From the NCBI RefSeq assembly GCF_000972845.2, contig NC_040016.1:22116807-22180806 (forward strand): a DNA stretch of 64,000 nt. Reading direction: 5' to 3'. Shown piece after piece: positions 10,919-25,080 of the stretch; the first letter of the stretch is position 1, and each line of letters begins with the position of its first letter. This DNA comes from Larimichthys crocea (lineage: Eukaryota > Chordata > Actinopteri > Sciaenidae). The translations under genes and the position numbers were made by a program. Below the pieces are notes generated by a model, which did no database searches, was not told the origin of the DNA, and was given only the letters and a program-made list of their open reading frames with translations.

Positions 10919-13650
10919 TTGATGAGTTTGTAACAGTTTGATCATGTGGAAACTATGAAGTGACTGCGCCAAAGATAGTGAAGATATCCAAATAATAATA
11001 CTAATATTAACCATTATCATTGTTTATGCAGCTTATGGACACATGGACAACTACTCTAACGTTACTCTAACGTTACAGTACTGTTTGTTTAACGTTTTTC
11101 TCCTGCAGGAGCTGTTTAAATCTCTGTGTTGATGTTGTGGATGTTAAACTGCTTAAACACACTGTGTGTTGTAATGAGATGTACCTTCATGTTATGGAGG
11201 TTTTGTTGCTGTCTCAGCTAACGCAATGATCTCAGACGGGTTGATTTAATCGTCTAAATGTTGTTTTTCGTCTTTGGTGAGTCACCTGTTGACTGTGTTG
11301 GATTTGACTCTAAGTGTGCCATTACATATGAGTCTCTGCAACCCGGTTCTGGCTCTGGTCTGTGGTCCACGGACATTTCCTTTGCTGTGTGTCGTCCCTG
11401 CTCTCTTTACCTGCTTTGCAGAGAGTCCTCAGTATATATGAATATGAATATGAAACATTTGGATCATATTTCTCTTGTATAATCTCAGTATCACACTCGT
11501 GGCTTCACCGTCGTTATTGGCACTTCATCACTATGATGCCAGTACTGACTGTAAAACACAAACTCTGGTTTAATATTTTCTGACTTATTCTGATTTGAAT
11601 CCTGGCTGTTTTACAGACCCGTGATCAGTTTTAATAAGTAACTGCGGTTCATTATTTGACCTGTAAACTGTCGCAGCCTCCCGGGGTTGAAGGTTGTTTA
11701 CATGCTGCTCTCTCGTGGATCTCAGCCACGTCTGAAGCAAATCAACAAATTCAATTTCAGCCATCTGTTTTCAGACAGTTGAGTTTTCCACGATGATCTA
11801 GATGCTGTTTGAAAGTCTTGTTCAGATAATTCTTGCAGAATAAGTGGCAGGCTGACGTAGTTAACGTTGGCACTAAACATCCGTGTTATCCTGAGCTCCA
11901 TCAGCCTCCATCAGCCTCCATCACAGCACGGGCAAGAAGGTTTCAGCCAACCACAGCAAAGCATTTCACTTCACCTCGCCCTGAACGTCACCTACATGCA
12001 TTCATACGTTCACATACATGCTGAGCCGTGAAAGAGTTTTTTTCAGCCCAGCAATAAAAGTCAAAGTGTGACATGTAGGACGCAGTAAAACGACATGCAG
12101 CCTCACAAACGTCACCCTGACACCAAACAGGCGTTCACGCGTCGCCGACTTTAACAGTGATAATAAAGAACGTTGATCACATAATGAAGTGAACAGAGTC
12201 AGAGGTCAGCGTTTCTTCTTATCCTCATGAAACTGAATTTGAGTTTCAGGCTCAGACATCGGAGACGTTCATGTCTTCATGATGTAGGTCTGCTCGGAGC
12301 TCGCTGATGTACTGTGGCTGCTGAGCTGTTTCTAATGCTGGGTGCTTTTGTAGTGATGTGCATCACCAGAAATACTCAGTCAGTTAAACTATTTAATGTG
12401 GCGTCTCAGGTGCTCATGGTTTGGACCGTCTTAGGTCCAGCGTCTTTGTCCCACTTTGGTCAGAACCAGCTGATTTCACTCTGATCTGTCTCTATGGAGG
12501 GTCCTGACGACATTAAGCAGCGAGAAACGATCAGTTACATCTGAGTGCGAGGTCATCACCCGCTCGGATGGTCGGGGTCCACGGGTTTGCTCAGGTCTGC
12601 TGCAGCTGTTTGCCCCCTCAGAGCTTTGACGGATTAAAGAATGAGGACGTCATCTTCCTGTGTCCATCAATGTGACACTGACTGCTGCAAACCCAAAGCA
12701 GCCAACATGAACACCAACTGACTGAGGCCCGGGCTAACAGCATGCAGATGTGTTGAGTGAGAACAGGACTACAGTCCTGAGTCCATGTCGCTCATGCACC
12801 CACGATGGCACAGAACCAGGCTCTGCTGGTTCTGAGGCCCTCGAATGACCCGACCCGTCTTGTTGTTGTTTCAAACTGCTTCTATTCCTCTTCCTGCAGC
12901 TTCAGGGTTTCTTATAATCCAATAAAAGTCTCTCTAACATGTAGGGCAGCTGCATGGAGTAGTCTCCGCTGCTAAGGCAGCTTATCACGGTTTATCTGCC
13001 CCAGAGGCTCCAGGGATGTGTGCGGTATTCGAGTCAGCAGCGCCTCAGCTTGTTTCAGAAGCCTGAAGCGACTGTCCACAGCTCAAACTGACAGGAAATC
13101 AGACTCCATCATGACCTTTCAAAATAAAACAGTCCCCAGTGAGTTACAGAGGAATCACGTCATCTCAATCATGAGAACAAAACATACGTAGGCTTGTTTG
13201 GCCTTTTGTGTCTCGTCATTGTTTGTCTCAAGGCCGCCACATAAAACTGGTTTAAAGAGCAGCAACAGCCGTGCAGCCATAAGTGCATCCAGATCCTCGA
13301 CCCGGCTTCATGTGCTGAGTTTAGCAGATTCACTAACGAGCGGCAACGAAAAGTCTAAAAACAACTGCAGTAATTAAAGTAATCCACGCTCTGAAGCTTT
13401 GACTCGTCACATCAGTGGGTCGCGTCCACGGCTCTTCTGGTAAACACCAAACCACTTGAAGGCATCCGATGACTGAGCGGGTTACCATGGGCCTTCTGGG
13501 AAATGTAGGAATTAAGTAAATGAAACATTAGAAGGCCGGACAGGTTGACTGAACATATTTACAAGCAATGCAATACAAACGTGTGTGTGGCTGACAAGCT
13601 GTTCATTTGTCTCTATTTGTCTCAGGCTGACATGTTATTATGTGTCTCTG

Positions 13651-13656
<6 letters not shown>

Positions 13657-13687
<31 letters not shown>
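13657..13687. repeat. TG microsatellite
   Basis: About fifteen TG dinucleotides, preceded by TATATA. Confidence 0.97.
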
Positions 13688-13688
<1 letters not shown>

Positions 13689-14311
13689 GGGCTCACACAG
13701 GTGTTCCCACGCTGTTTGAACGAGTCCACATCAACACGGGTCATGTGAGCCAGCACTCTGCCTCCCTGTGGACGGCGTGCAGCCAGCGCTCGCACACGGC
13801 GCAGAGCGAACATGTTTATCCGCCGAGTAAATAACAGCAGAGCAGAATTTATCCCAACGTGTGAACACGATGAACTAATAAGCCGGACCATGTGTGTTTC
13901 AGAACAAAAGTCACAGCAGGTACAGGAACTGTGAAACAATGAGGGTCTGTGAGGACGTGGACTTTTTAAACCTCCGCTGGAAGCCGCCGCCGTCACCCCC
14001 GCGTAGTTCACTTCCTCAGTTTCGTTGATTCATGATCATCAACAACGGAGCCAGAACAGCCTCATACCTCTGTTTGATTGAGACTACATCAGATACATAA
14101 AAAGCTTTTATTAGTTTCTGACTCTGGGAAAGTGAGGAAACAATAAAATTACCCATAAGTCCTCTCTTTAAATCAAGCAGAGCAACAGTGCAGTGACGCC
14201 TAAACAAACAATAAGAGAAAGAACTCGTGTGTAGACTTCAGTTTCTTTGTTATTTTTATGATTATGGACCGTTAAATAACCGGTTGAGTGATAATACATG
14301 AGGACATGTGT

Positions 14312-14725
14312 AGGGTTGCAAAGGGGCAGCAAGTTTCCGGTAAATTTCCAGAAACTTTCCACTTTTCCACTCAAGGTTAAACTGGAGAATTGTGGAAATA
14401 TTGTTGAAACTTTTAACGTGAATTAAAGTGTGTGTAACTGAAACAAACTGGATCATATCCAAACATGAATCTAAACATTTTGGACATGCAAAATAAAACA
14501 ATTATAAAAACATTTCAGAGTCGAAGTCGACAGCCCTGCAGGAAGCAGTGTGCTGTGTGCATGTGATGGAGGAACAGCAGATATTCAAGTGGACCTTCAT
14601 GAAATCTGGTTGTTTAAGTCAAGATGATGACAAAATATATTTTCCACAACTATATTTAAGTTCCCTGTTAAAGGGCCGACCTTCAGTTTTCCTTCAAGTT
14701 TCCAACTTTGAAAATTCCCAGAATG
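14312..14725. mobile_element. Decayed hAT-like non-autonomous element
   Basis: Begins TAGGGTTGCAAAGGGGCAGC, then repeats of TTTCC/GGTAAATTTCC (14333-14368). Towards the right it has CAAGTTTCCAACTTTGAAAATTCCCAG. Fish carry an abundant family with this terminus and GGAAA/TTTCC-rich body (from memory). The right terminal inverted repeat and target duplication are not clear. Confidence 0.5.
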
Positions 14726-17700
14726 TCACAACCCAAGTTAATTATCAAACTGGCTGTTCTGTGATCAAATGTAAAGTTACATAACTTGAACTTCATGTTC
14801 GTTTTGTCCAAACATCACGTTTATGGTCGCCATTCTGTCCGTAACACGACGATGCAGGTACTCTGTGTTGAATGAATGCTTCAAACTCAAGTTCAGACTT
14901 TTTGTTTCAAAGCTCTTGTCAGATCGTTGGAACCCTCTCGAACCGTCGAGACCGACCCACTTCGTGCAGGGTTTGGTCCGAGACAGGTTTGCTTTCATTC
15001 TTTCCACGACCACAGCGTCCGACAAATGACCTCCCAGAAAGACGCCTGTCTGAAAGTCTTCAGCTCTTCGGTGTCTGACTTTTCACTTTTGCCTTCGAAT
15101 GCGGTCGCACAAACCGACACCAGATTTCCACTCGGGTCGGCGGAGGTGACTCTGTTGTCTCAGTTACATGTTGATGCAGCGCTCCTCTTTGTTCTGATTG
15201 GAGATGAGGTGTTGTGTGAATGTTTGCAGCTGCAGCTTCAGTGTTTCTATAAAGACACTTTAGTTCTCTGCGTCATCCCAGAGACACTAATCAATGCACG
15301 GTGGGCAGAGAAGTGCAACATCTGGCATTTACTGCGACTCCTGCATCGCTCTAAATTACTATCCTTCATGCTCAAACAGCTGTTTTCTTCCAGCGGCATG
15401 AGAGCGATGAAGGTTGTCAGACCAAAAGGCAAATTTCCTCAGCAGATTTGATATCTGCATGCAACTGCTCTTTAATCAGAGCGTGGGCGGGAGCCGAGCC
15501 TTCACTCGTTCTTTATTTATAACTCACAGATCTCCGACTCATTCCCAGGTGTGTCCTCCACGAGCAGGATCAACAAAAGAAGAGCACGTAAATATCTGCG
15601 AATAAAAAGCGTTTAAAGACGTCGTAAAAACGTCTTTGGAGTCGCCGATCCAGACCTGACATTATTTAGGGTGAAGGTCGATGACAAAATGTTCTGCCAG
15701 TAGTTTGGTTTCTTTTAATTCTGATCATTTCGTTGTCAGAATCGAGACATATTTGGTTTGGCAGGTTGGCCACGATTTTCCAGACGGGTCTCTGGACATT
15801 CATTTTTCAGTCATCTCGACTGATGCACCTGCTGCATGGACGTCTGGTTCAGCCTCTGTGGAGCGACCGTCTTCACATGACCCCACATCCTGCGCTGATT
15901 GCTCAAATGATTTTACGCTGATGATAATACCGATAACTGCTGCTGAACCTGCGCTGACCCGTTCTCGTGTCTTCGTGCGCCGTGTTTATATCTGTTTGTC
16001 TGTTGTATTTAGATGAAAGTGTTGCAGATTTCTGTTGTGTAACTCAAAAGATTTCCCCCCGTCCAGCTCACGGATATGAAAATGCTGAAGTGTGTGATTG
16101 TGAAGCGGGGCGGATAACGAGCTTGTATACACGCAAATAGAGTTTGTCTGGTGAGCAGGAAACATCTGATAAAGAACATATACCTCTGCACGCTGGTTTG
16201 AATCCCTGATTGCAAAACACGTCATGTTTTCTATGTTGTTGCCTCGAGCAGACTGTGCACTGCGCTGCGTCGCAGTCAGATCTTATTCATATTTATTTGT
16301 TGTTACATTATAGATTGCATCTTAAGAGTTTCTCGCTTTGTTACCTTAGAACGAGCCTCTGATGTTTGAATAAAGTTTTTAACTTGCAGCATGTTGCAGC
16401 TGAGCATTCTTTGTTTCATTTATTGATTCCTGAACAAACTGTTTTATTGTCTGAGAGGGAAGTGGAGCTGAAGGGCGAGTCGATCTGGCTGCAGCAGCAG
16501 TCTGTCTGTTATCATTATACATGGATGAAATCAGAGAATATTTGTTCTGCATTCATTTTCATTTAGGTCAAAGAAAAGTCTGCTGAGCTCACTAACAGGA
16601 TATTTAACCTCAGCAACAGACGAGCTGGGTGTCATGAAAAATTTCCACCTTTCCTTGAAACGATCATTCTACAGACACCTTCTGTCATCCGACTTCTTGA
16701 AATGAAGCCGAGCTCTGGACCCGTTCCTTTGTCTCCGCCGTGACTCCTTTCCAGCGGCGTGAGCGCTCCGGTTTGACGTCATTGTTTGGCAGCTGTCAGC
16801 TTCAATAAAGGGAATCGACACGGTCGAGACCATTTGAAACTGGTTCTTGATTCCCATGTTTGTCTTGCAAACATTACAATTTCTCTTCCAATATTTTGTT
16901 GTTCAGTGAAAAACGCTCATCACAGTTTCCCAGAGTCCAAACATGAGTTTTCACATTTAGTCTGACGAACTGTCCAAAACTCAAAGACTTCCTGTTTACA
17001 GTGATATCAAACACAGGAAAGCTACAAATCCGTCTATTTAAGAAGCTCAAACAGGACAATGTTTTGCTGTTTTCCCCACAAATGACTCAAACAATTAAGA
17101 ATCGATGCAAATTTCTGAGTTTTATCAGTTAACAGTCGACCCAGCGTTGGTTTTGTTGTCAGCAGACCTGCAGGAGAAGAAAAAATAAAGCAAAGCAAAA
17201 GGCCATGGCAGCTCTGCGACGCAGCTGGAGCATCAGGGGGTTACAAGGTGTCGCCCCCCGTCAGAGCGCTCTCTGGACTCGGTCAGCTCCGTCAGCAGCC
17301 GGCTCCTTCTGGGAGGTCGGCTGTTAGCCTTTGGCAGCGAGTCCAGGAGAGGATGTGGGGATGATAGGAAGCCACACTGTTGTTGTTTTCTCTCACACTA
17401 CGCATGGCAACTAAACACACATGAGCGGCGCCCCGGAGCCAACAACACGGCAATAAAAGTTTCAGTATTCCAGCGTTGAAACTTTAGATTCTGTTAGATT
17501 TCACACCGAGGATCATAACTCCAAATCTCAGCCGATACGAGCCAGCACATCCTGATGGATTGAGGTAATACCGACCAGCTCCATGGACGGAGCTGCAGGT
17601 TTGTCACCAATGAGAGTGAGTCATCACTAATGGCGAACGAATGGTCGAGAAGAAGCTCATTAATCACTTCAATAGCTGCTCTGAGAGGGTGTAATGACAC

Positions 17701-17956
17701 AAGATGAGAGAGGTTGTAAGTGAAAACAGAGCACCGCGTTCAGAGGCTGGAAACTGATACGAGAGACCGAACACTGCAGGAGACCTGAGGACGGAGGACA
17801 AGTATCACATGAAATCTGAAGACGGCACCGAGTAAACCGAATTAAAGAAGAGTAGCCGACGTTACCGAACTCTAAAATGGACGGCGCTGGACCTCGGCTC
17901 TCCTGCGGCTGCAGGGTGAGATAACAAGCTGGACGCAAACCAAAAACATCTGCTGA

Positions 17957-17987
<31 letters not shown>

Positions 17988-17988
17988 T
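17957..17988. repeat. TGA/ATG trinucleotide microsatellite
   Basis: Ten to eleven uninterrupted ATG units; it creates artificial His- and Ser-rich open frames on the minus strand. Confidence 0.95.
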
Positions 17989-19599
17989 AATGCCTCCTCC
18001 ACACAAACCCACACACTCCAGCCACGACGTTTCAGACCTGAACCACATGAAGAAACATGCTGACCCAAACAAGCCTCCCACCACTGACCCGCTTCTCACA
18101 GCACGGCGATGAATGCAGGACTTGTACAACACGGAGGTTTTATAGTCTGTGACTCTGGGAACCAGCATGACTAACGCGCTGCTCACCGTGTGAACCCGAA
18201 GAACTCAGATCCACAGTAACGTAAGGACCGGACCCATGCTGGGATCAGTTCATGTGCGGCTGACACGGTGCTGAAAGTTTCTTTTTTTTCTCGTCCTTGT
18301 TTAATCTGAAATAAATATGAAGCCTCTCCAACATTTCAGCTTTCAGCTGTCCAAGCCCTTTATTAGAGATGTGCGATATCACCATTTATGTCGCGTGACG
18401 TCTGGATTTCACTATTTGACAAATAAAACGTCAGTATCTTTGCACGTGAATGCACGTGAACGCACAACATTTGCACAATTCAGACGAGATAAAACGACGA
18501 GCTCGTACCTAAAAGAGTGGCTGCTAGATGTGGTTTGGGTTTGAAAAAAGTCCAACACGGACCAGCAAACTAACATTTTCCACCTGCTTTACTCACAGAG
18601 TGTTTTCTGATCTTCGTGGTTGAGTTTAGGCAACTAAAACTTGTTCATGTAGTTTTAGTTGCTACCTCTATTAGATGTTTATGCAAAGTTCTGAGGTGGC
18701 ACAGTAACCGTGACAGCCGTCTGCAGAAGTCAAGTGAAAAATGCAAAATATTTAGAATTTAACATTCGATGCATTCACAGAGAATTCTCAGTAATCCTGC
18801 AGCTTTTAGCCTCTATCAGCTCATTGTTTTGGTTCATAGTTTTATATGTGGCGGGTTACTGAAAGCCTGAGGGACTCTTATAGTCTGTCAGCAGCTAACC
18901 GGCTCTAATAAAGCCACTGTGCATTGGGTTCAGTGCCTGGAAAAGGTCTGGCTCGCTTGTCCTTGCAAAACTGTGACGTACCGTTAGCGACGGTGAGTTC
19001 AGGGTTTGGGTGATTTGGCATTTTCGGGGGATCGGTTACTAACTCGGACGTTACTGATGGTGGAAGGTGAGGAGGGCGTCGCCCAAACAGCAGACAGAGC
19101 CAGATGTTTGCATGTTCGCCACGATAACTTCAATAATCAAACTGCAGCTTTTTAAAATATTTTCATGTTTAAGCATGAGTTTTCATTTGGAGTTTTATCG
19201 ACAGCAGAGTCAGCCGGTCACGTTTCCAAGATTTCACGCTCTGTGATTAATATCCATGTCAGATCAGACTCGTGCTGCTCACACTTTGTGAGATCCAAGT
19301 CCTCCAGGAACCAGCTGCCTGGGTCAGAGACGGAGCTCTGCATGTGAACCCAACGTTTCTTGTTTTCTATTTTGAAGCTGATTCACTAATGATCTCTGGA
19401 CTGTGGAGGGTGTTTTCCACCGCTCGGTAACCAGAAGGGGGACGGCTCTCTCCGTCAGTCTCGGTCACCATGTGTCTTTTCACTCTGTTTGCAGAAGCAG
19501 CAGGATAAGAGGCTGCTGACAGATCCATCAGGTGACCTCTGACCCCGCTGTTTTCTCTGCAGAGCACAGAAACCGTCTGTTAGATTGTAGACGTTAACG

Positions 19600-19780
19600 T
19601 TGTGGATGCCGATGTCTGTCGCGGGTCGGTTGATCGGTTCCCAGAGGGTAACTGAAGTATTTGTTGGTTTTCTGTGAAGATTCTCGGTCGTCCAGGTCGG
19701 AGCAACTGGACTCCATGTTGTAGATCCATGAAGATGTTTCACCTCTTCACGAGGGTTCTTGGTTTTCTTTCAAGGGTGTT
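19600..19780 (+). repeat. Likely interspersed repeat fragment
   Basis: TGAAGATTCTCGGTCGTCCAGGTC and, later, GAAGATGTTTCACCTCTTCACGAG follow the pattern of a very common fish repeat (ATTCTCAGTCATCCAGGTC ... GACGTTTCGCCTCTCATCCAAGAG), recalled from memory. Ends not defined. Confidence 0.45.
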
Positions 19781-20862
19781 TTAGCCTGGGTGGGATCAAG
19801 AACAATGCACACTTGGCTTAATGTGACTCCAGCACCCACCGTCTCCATACTGGATCCCAGTGACAGTCATGACAACAACAAGAAGCACTAACGAACCACT
19901 GACAGTATAAAGAGTGGATGAAACATGCATGATGAAGATCTAGTTGTCAGTCCTTAGTCTAATCTGAAAATAAATATTTTTACGTTGCTCTTCCGTGTTC
20001 AGTGGGTCAGTCGTAGTCCCTCGTGAGTCTGACCTGATGAGACGTGAGCTCAAATTGATTGCTCAGCTCTCAATCTGCCAGTTTCTCTTTCTGGAAAGAA
20101 GACGTAAAAGTTTTGATTAAAAAAATCATTAATGTAATCACTTTAACCACATTTAACTGGGACAATAAAAGCGCAGAATGTTTACCTGCAGTTTGTCGCC
20201 TCCGTTTACAGGCTCGGTGTTGTGATCGCGCAGGAATGTGAGACGTCTGTCAGATTATGACGGGGGGCCGTAAATGATAATGGACAAACTGCACAGCCGT
20301 TAAACGCTCCCCGTTTGTTTAATATCCGCATTTATTGGAGCTGCCGTATAATCCTATATGAGCTGTAAACTAAAACTCATAAACACAACAGCAGGAAGAG
20401 GAGCCAGCAGCTCACCTCGAATACCCGAAACCTGGACCAGCTTTGTGCTCGGGGACCCAGCGGACACAGTTCCCATTACAAAAGTTATTCTGATAAAGAG
20501 CCAGCTCGCCCACTGCAGTGACACCATGAACATGATATACCACAAGTACTAATGTCCTTGAATGCATCTTAAATCTGTCATAGTGTGTATTGCTCACTTG
20601 AGAGGTGACTTCATGCTTTTGTTTATTTCTAGCAGCTCAAGTCCTGGAACTCCTTGAAAATGGGTTCTTGTTTTTACAGGGTGGTTAAAAAGTTCTGAAC
20701 TACTAAAGACGACTGTCCTGTATCTTGTTCATCAAGTCATTATCATTGAGTCACTGTTTTTTCTGCTTAATTAATGACTCGTCATCGTCTCTCCCTTTCT
20801 TTTCTTCCTTGCCTTGATGAACTCTTTGGGCTGAAGAACAGTCTAACCTGGTGTGTTGCAGT

Positions 20863-21401
20863 TAGGACTGCCACAAACGATTATTTTGATAGTCGACTGA
20901 TCACCGATTAATTTTTCGATTAGTCGACTAATCGGATCATACGTAAATGACTGTCTCAGAAAGGGGCGGGTGCTGTAAAGCTTGCGGACGGAGCCGTGAG
21001 CCACCTTCGCCCCCAAATCTTTCCATGCCGACCCAGAGCCGCCGCGGAGGAAATGCGCCCAGTGGAGCTCAGCCAGCGCCGGGGAGAGGTCCCACGAGGG
21101 GATCCTGCCACACCGTGCGGCCCTCCCTGACCCACCGAGTTGAATCCCCCGGGCAGACTGCACGGAAGTTGCGGAAAAATCGCGGTGATTGGTTAAAATT
21201 GCAACACCGCCCTGAATTCACGAGGATTCACTGAAGTTGCGTTGAAGTTGCAAATCGCAACATCGTGAATTCCTGGAGGGTCTGCAGTTTCGATAGAAAA
21301 GCAAAGTGAAAAAAAAAAAAAACACACGATGCGCCGACTACTAAATTAGTTGTCGACGATTTTGTTCGTCGACATAATCGTGACTAATCGTGGCAGCTCT
21401 A
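20863..21401. mobile_element. hAT-type non-autonomous element (MITE), 539 bp
   Basis: Termini TAGGACTGCCAC and (reverse complement of right end) TAGAGCTGCCAC agree at 10 of 12 positions, followed on both sides by ACGATTAT and GTCGAC-rich subterminal repeats. Flanks GTTGCAGT (20855-20862) and GTTGTCGT (21402-21409) match at 6 of 8, a decayed 8-bp target duplication as hAT elements make. The interior is GC-rich with an A-run at 21309-21322. No transposase. Confidence 0.82.
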
Positions 21402-24199
21402 GTTGTCGTCCACATTTTGGTCATCCAAAGACGTGTTTAGTCTCAACCTGAACCAAAGTATCTGCAGATTAATTAAATACCTGATCTGTTTTTATCCACT
21501 AAAGTTTGTCACGGTACAACGTCAGTAAAAACTGGATTCCTTCAGCTTCACCAGCATCTTGACTGGAAGGAGGTCGAGATCTGCGATCGCCAACCAGATC
21601 TTAATATTTTTCTGAGTAATAGCTCAGTTGGCAGTTGAGTGGTGTAGGGTTAGTACAGTATGTGCAGGGCTTGAAAAATCTTATAAAGCACTGATTTAAT
21701 TATCCTTGAAAATTGTCCTCAAAGTTTTAAAACCTTTAATTTACAAAAGTCTTGTCAGAGGCTCGTTGTCTCACAGTGAAGAAGCGTCTAATTTACAACC
21801 AATTAAAAATAAATGTGTCAGACCGTCCATCTATTTGCTGACCCAGTTCATTGTAATTCATCCAATAATATCATTTCATGCTGGTGCCACTTTACTGTGT
21901 GCTCAGTCGCCTGTGCTGAGGCTCCGGGAACAAAAGTGACTAAATAACTTTGAGAAAGTTGAAGTTACAGAGCAAATGAAAGACTGAAGATGAACAGCGA
22001 GAGGTTAATGTGGCTATTTTTAGAAGACCTGCGTATAGACAGCACTACACCTCTGAGTGAGACTCAGGTTGGTCTTTCCATGCAGAGACCTTACAGAGTC
22101 TCTGTGAGGCAGCTGGTTCCTTCAGGACAAACATTTTCTTCAAAGAGAGGAGCGTCACATGTGGCAGTCATTACTGAGATCTTTGATTCCTTCGTTGACT
22201 CCTGGGGCTGGAAAATCCTGTTTGTCGAACAGCGAAAATCAAAATCTGGAATGGAGACTGACACTGTTCAGAGAAGGATGTTAGGTTACTGATGCTATCG
22301 CTGCGTTTCTCCATGATTTCATTAGAGTCTGAATGGAGACAATTTAAGACGAAAGAATTTTGGATGTCCCAGTTTTGTTTTCTTGGTCAACAGAAGCTCG
22401 CTCTGGACTTTAAATATTATACTTTAGAGATATCGAATGATAGTTTTCCAGTCAGGAGAGACAACAGGCCAAATGATGCAGCCGATGTGGAAATGAAGAG
22501 ACTCCAGTCTAATCTAAAGTCTCCTGAGTCCAGATTTAACCTCAGGTTCTGTGCCAAGAACAAAACTTCCAATTGTTCAAAAGGGTAAAATGTAGTTTAT
22601 CATCTTTCACGTTGTTGGGTAACTGTTGAGATAACGAGTTCAGTCTAGACGTACTCTTTGTGAACAGTGTTGTAAATAGTTTGATGGTCACACTGATATG
22701 ATCCCCAGCTGAGCACCAGAAAAATTCAGTATTGTGCCACACAAACATTAAGAAATCCAGGCAGGAATGCACTGCATCACCTTTCAGACAGTTTCTAGGA
22801 AGTTTTTCTCACTAAAATGAAATTGTTGGCTTCAGTTCCTGTAAAGATCATCACTAGTCGTGTTATCCAAATGGCATAACTAGAATTACTGCCATGTTGA
22901 CTTGTCCCGTCAGGTTTTTGGTCCCAGAGTTCTTTGTCGAACTTGTACCTGATATTTATTAATACCAGACGTAAAGATTCTACAAGTTGGTGTTGGAAGC
23001 ACCGTCTACGTTGTAGTTGTTGGGTTTGGTTGGGGTTTGTTGAGCGTAGCTTCTGATTCACATAGTTTTCATCCTCATCAAACCTTTCAGTGAACCTTCG
23101 TCTCCTCACTGTAGGGTCGAGCCTTCAGGCCTGTAGCGTCGTGGAGAATCTGGTCATGGATGATTCATCTGTAGATCTTCATGACGGAGGCTTTATGCAG
23201 CCCAGCTGTAACAATCCTCCATGTGACCGTGGACACGTCCTGCGTCGACGTCAAATCCTGTCGACTGACGACGTTCTTGTCCTGTACCGTGCAGTCCACC
23301 ACACGCTGGCAGCAGAAGACATCGTCCAGACCTCAGACCTCATCATGTTTTTGTGCCTTCAGTTATCAGTTTAGACTGCGGTGCCTCCGCGAATATAAAA
23401 CCAGATATTTTCTTTCCATAATTGCAGTTGCACAACCCCATGAGCTAATCTGACCGCCTGGATCTCAAAGACGTGACTGAATGCAGCTTTCTACCCACCA
23501 GACTCTGAGCTGTGGGTGTTTCAAGTTTCAATCAGGACAGACAGAGTTATTTTTAAACACTCAAACCAATTAAACGTCTTCAGAGTGAATCAATTGAACG
23601 TCTCTATCAATTAATTTAATGGAGAGACGTTTCCTGGGCCTGTCCGTCCGTCTGTGATGAAGCCAGAGATGAATGAAGTCCAACGTCTTCCTCTCAGACT
23701 GAAGACAAACTGTTTGCTCTGATGCCACATTTCCACGGGCTCCCTGTCAGAGTCGTATTAGCTCGGGCTGCTTCACACCTGGTTTTGCTTTCGATCCCGT
23801 CAAAATTCCAACGACAACCAAAGTGAATTTTAAAACTGTAATTTAATATATTATAACGATTACTTTCAGGAACTTTGACTCATGAAGTCGATCCTGAGGG
23901 AGAATGAGGAGGCGCTCATCTGATTTACAGGCAATATTCAATTTCCATTTCATGATTTGGACTTTGATCCATCTGATTTTTTTATTGTTAAAAGACAAAA
24001 AGCGACCTCGTCTCTGTGAATGTGGTCCGTGGTCTTTCTTTAAACAGAAAACACTCACACGATGTTTCCCAGACTAACCAGCATGCATCTCTGTGATCAG
24101 GCTCCGCGAGGTTCCGTGATCACCTCGACAGTGATGGATCTGTAGAAATCAGACCGGTCCTCTTCCCTTCAGGGGTCACGTTAACACAACATTCTCCAT

Positions 24200-24735
24200 C
24201 ATGGAATTCCTTAAAACAAGGACGGAAAAATCTGAAGGTCGTCCATCATTTTGACAGATGAACGCGGAGCACGACCCGCCGCAACGTTCAGTGACCACAT
24301 GTAGACCACCTGCAGGTCACGCCGGGTCCGGCTGGTGGCGATTGTACTGGTGGGATGTTTCGATGGTTCTGTTACAGACCAAGGCCCGAAACATTGAAAG
24401 AAAACATGAAGTAAGACAATAATTTTTATTAATTCAGAACAAATGAAATAACTCCAAAGAAAACAACAAAACAAAAGAGAGAGAGAACACTGAGCCAGCC
24501 CCAAACTAAACCTGCATACAGCCCACGAAACCTAAATGAAAAGAAAAGACCGAAAACAGAACGACCAGGAACCTCAGAACCAGAACTAGAATCACAAAAC
24601 CAAACAGATCAACGGACTCCTGGCATGAGGGAACCAGAGATAAACAAGAGGCAAGGAGAGAGAGAGACGCCTCCTTAAGTCAACTCACACTGACGAGACA
24701 ATGAGTCTCAGCTGAGGTCTCCAACACACACACAC
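24200..24735 (-). repeat. Probable retroelement fragment, strand-asymmetric
   Basis: The plus strand is almost T-free from 24441 to 24660 (about 8% T), so the minus strand is T-rich with strings such as GGTTCCTGG, GGTTCTG and TTCTGTTTT, and an AATTAATAAAAATTATT near 24420. Such composition is common in fish LTR or LINE untranslated regions. The family and ends are not recognised. Confidence 0.35.
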
Positions 24736-24889
24736 ACACTGACATATTTTATATTTCATATTATATTTAATGCATAACAATAACAGAAGTGAGGAACAGT
24801 GACTGCAGAAAGTTTGAATTTCAAATTTCAGATATTTTTTTTGGCAAATTTTGCATAAATTTGTTCAATTCTCTGTCTGTATTTTATAT

Positions 24890-24942
24890 TTATATAAATA
24901 AATATATATATATATATATATATATTTATTTATTTATTTAAC
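24890..24942. repeat. AT-rich simple repeat
   Basis: TA dinucleotides followed by TTTA units in an AT-only stretch. Confidence 0.9.
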
Positions 24943-25080
24943 ACGTTTCTTTTTTGACAGATTCAGTGTTTCATATATTCGTCCTGGCATTATTCATTGT
25001 TTCATTGATCTTTCTTTTTAGAATCCTGGTGACTCCCCGTGAGCATTCAGGTCAGATTATATCACAGAGTCTGTAGAAGT

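Larger units (their letters stand above)
10919..20854. other. Intergenic, no gene recognised
   Basis: Nearly 10 kb with microsatellites, the hAT-like relic at 14.3-14.7 kb and the repeat fragment at 19.6-19.8 kb. The 191-codon open frame at 14876-15451 shows no recognisable motif, and its length is within chance for a window this size. Confidence 0.55.

Noticed and set aside
10817..11020. Minus-strand open frame with repeated VVHL units
   Set aside because: It is the translation of the 12-bp minisatellite and not a protein.
14876..15451. 191-codon open frame, plus strand, as a gene
   Set aside because: No domain, no splice or promoter context. Among several thousand open frames in 64 kb at this base composition, one of this length is expected about by chance.
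17862..18186. Minus-strand frames with poly-His, poly-Ser or poly-Ile
   Set aside because: Produced by the ATG/TGA trinucleotide repeat read in three frames.
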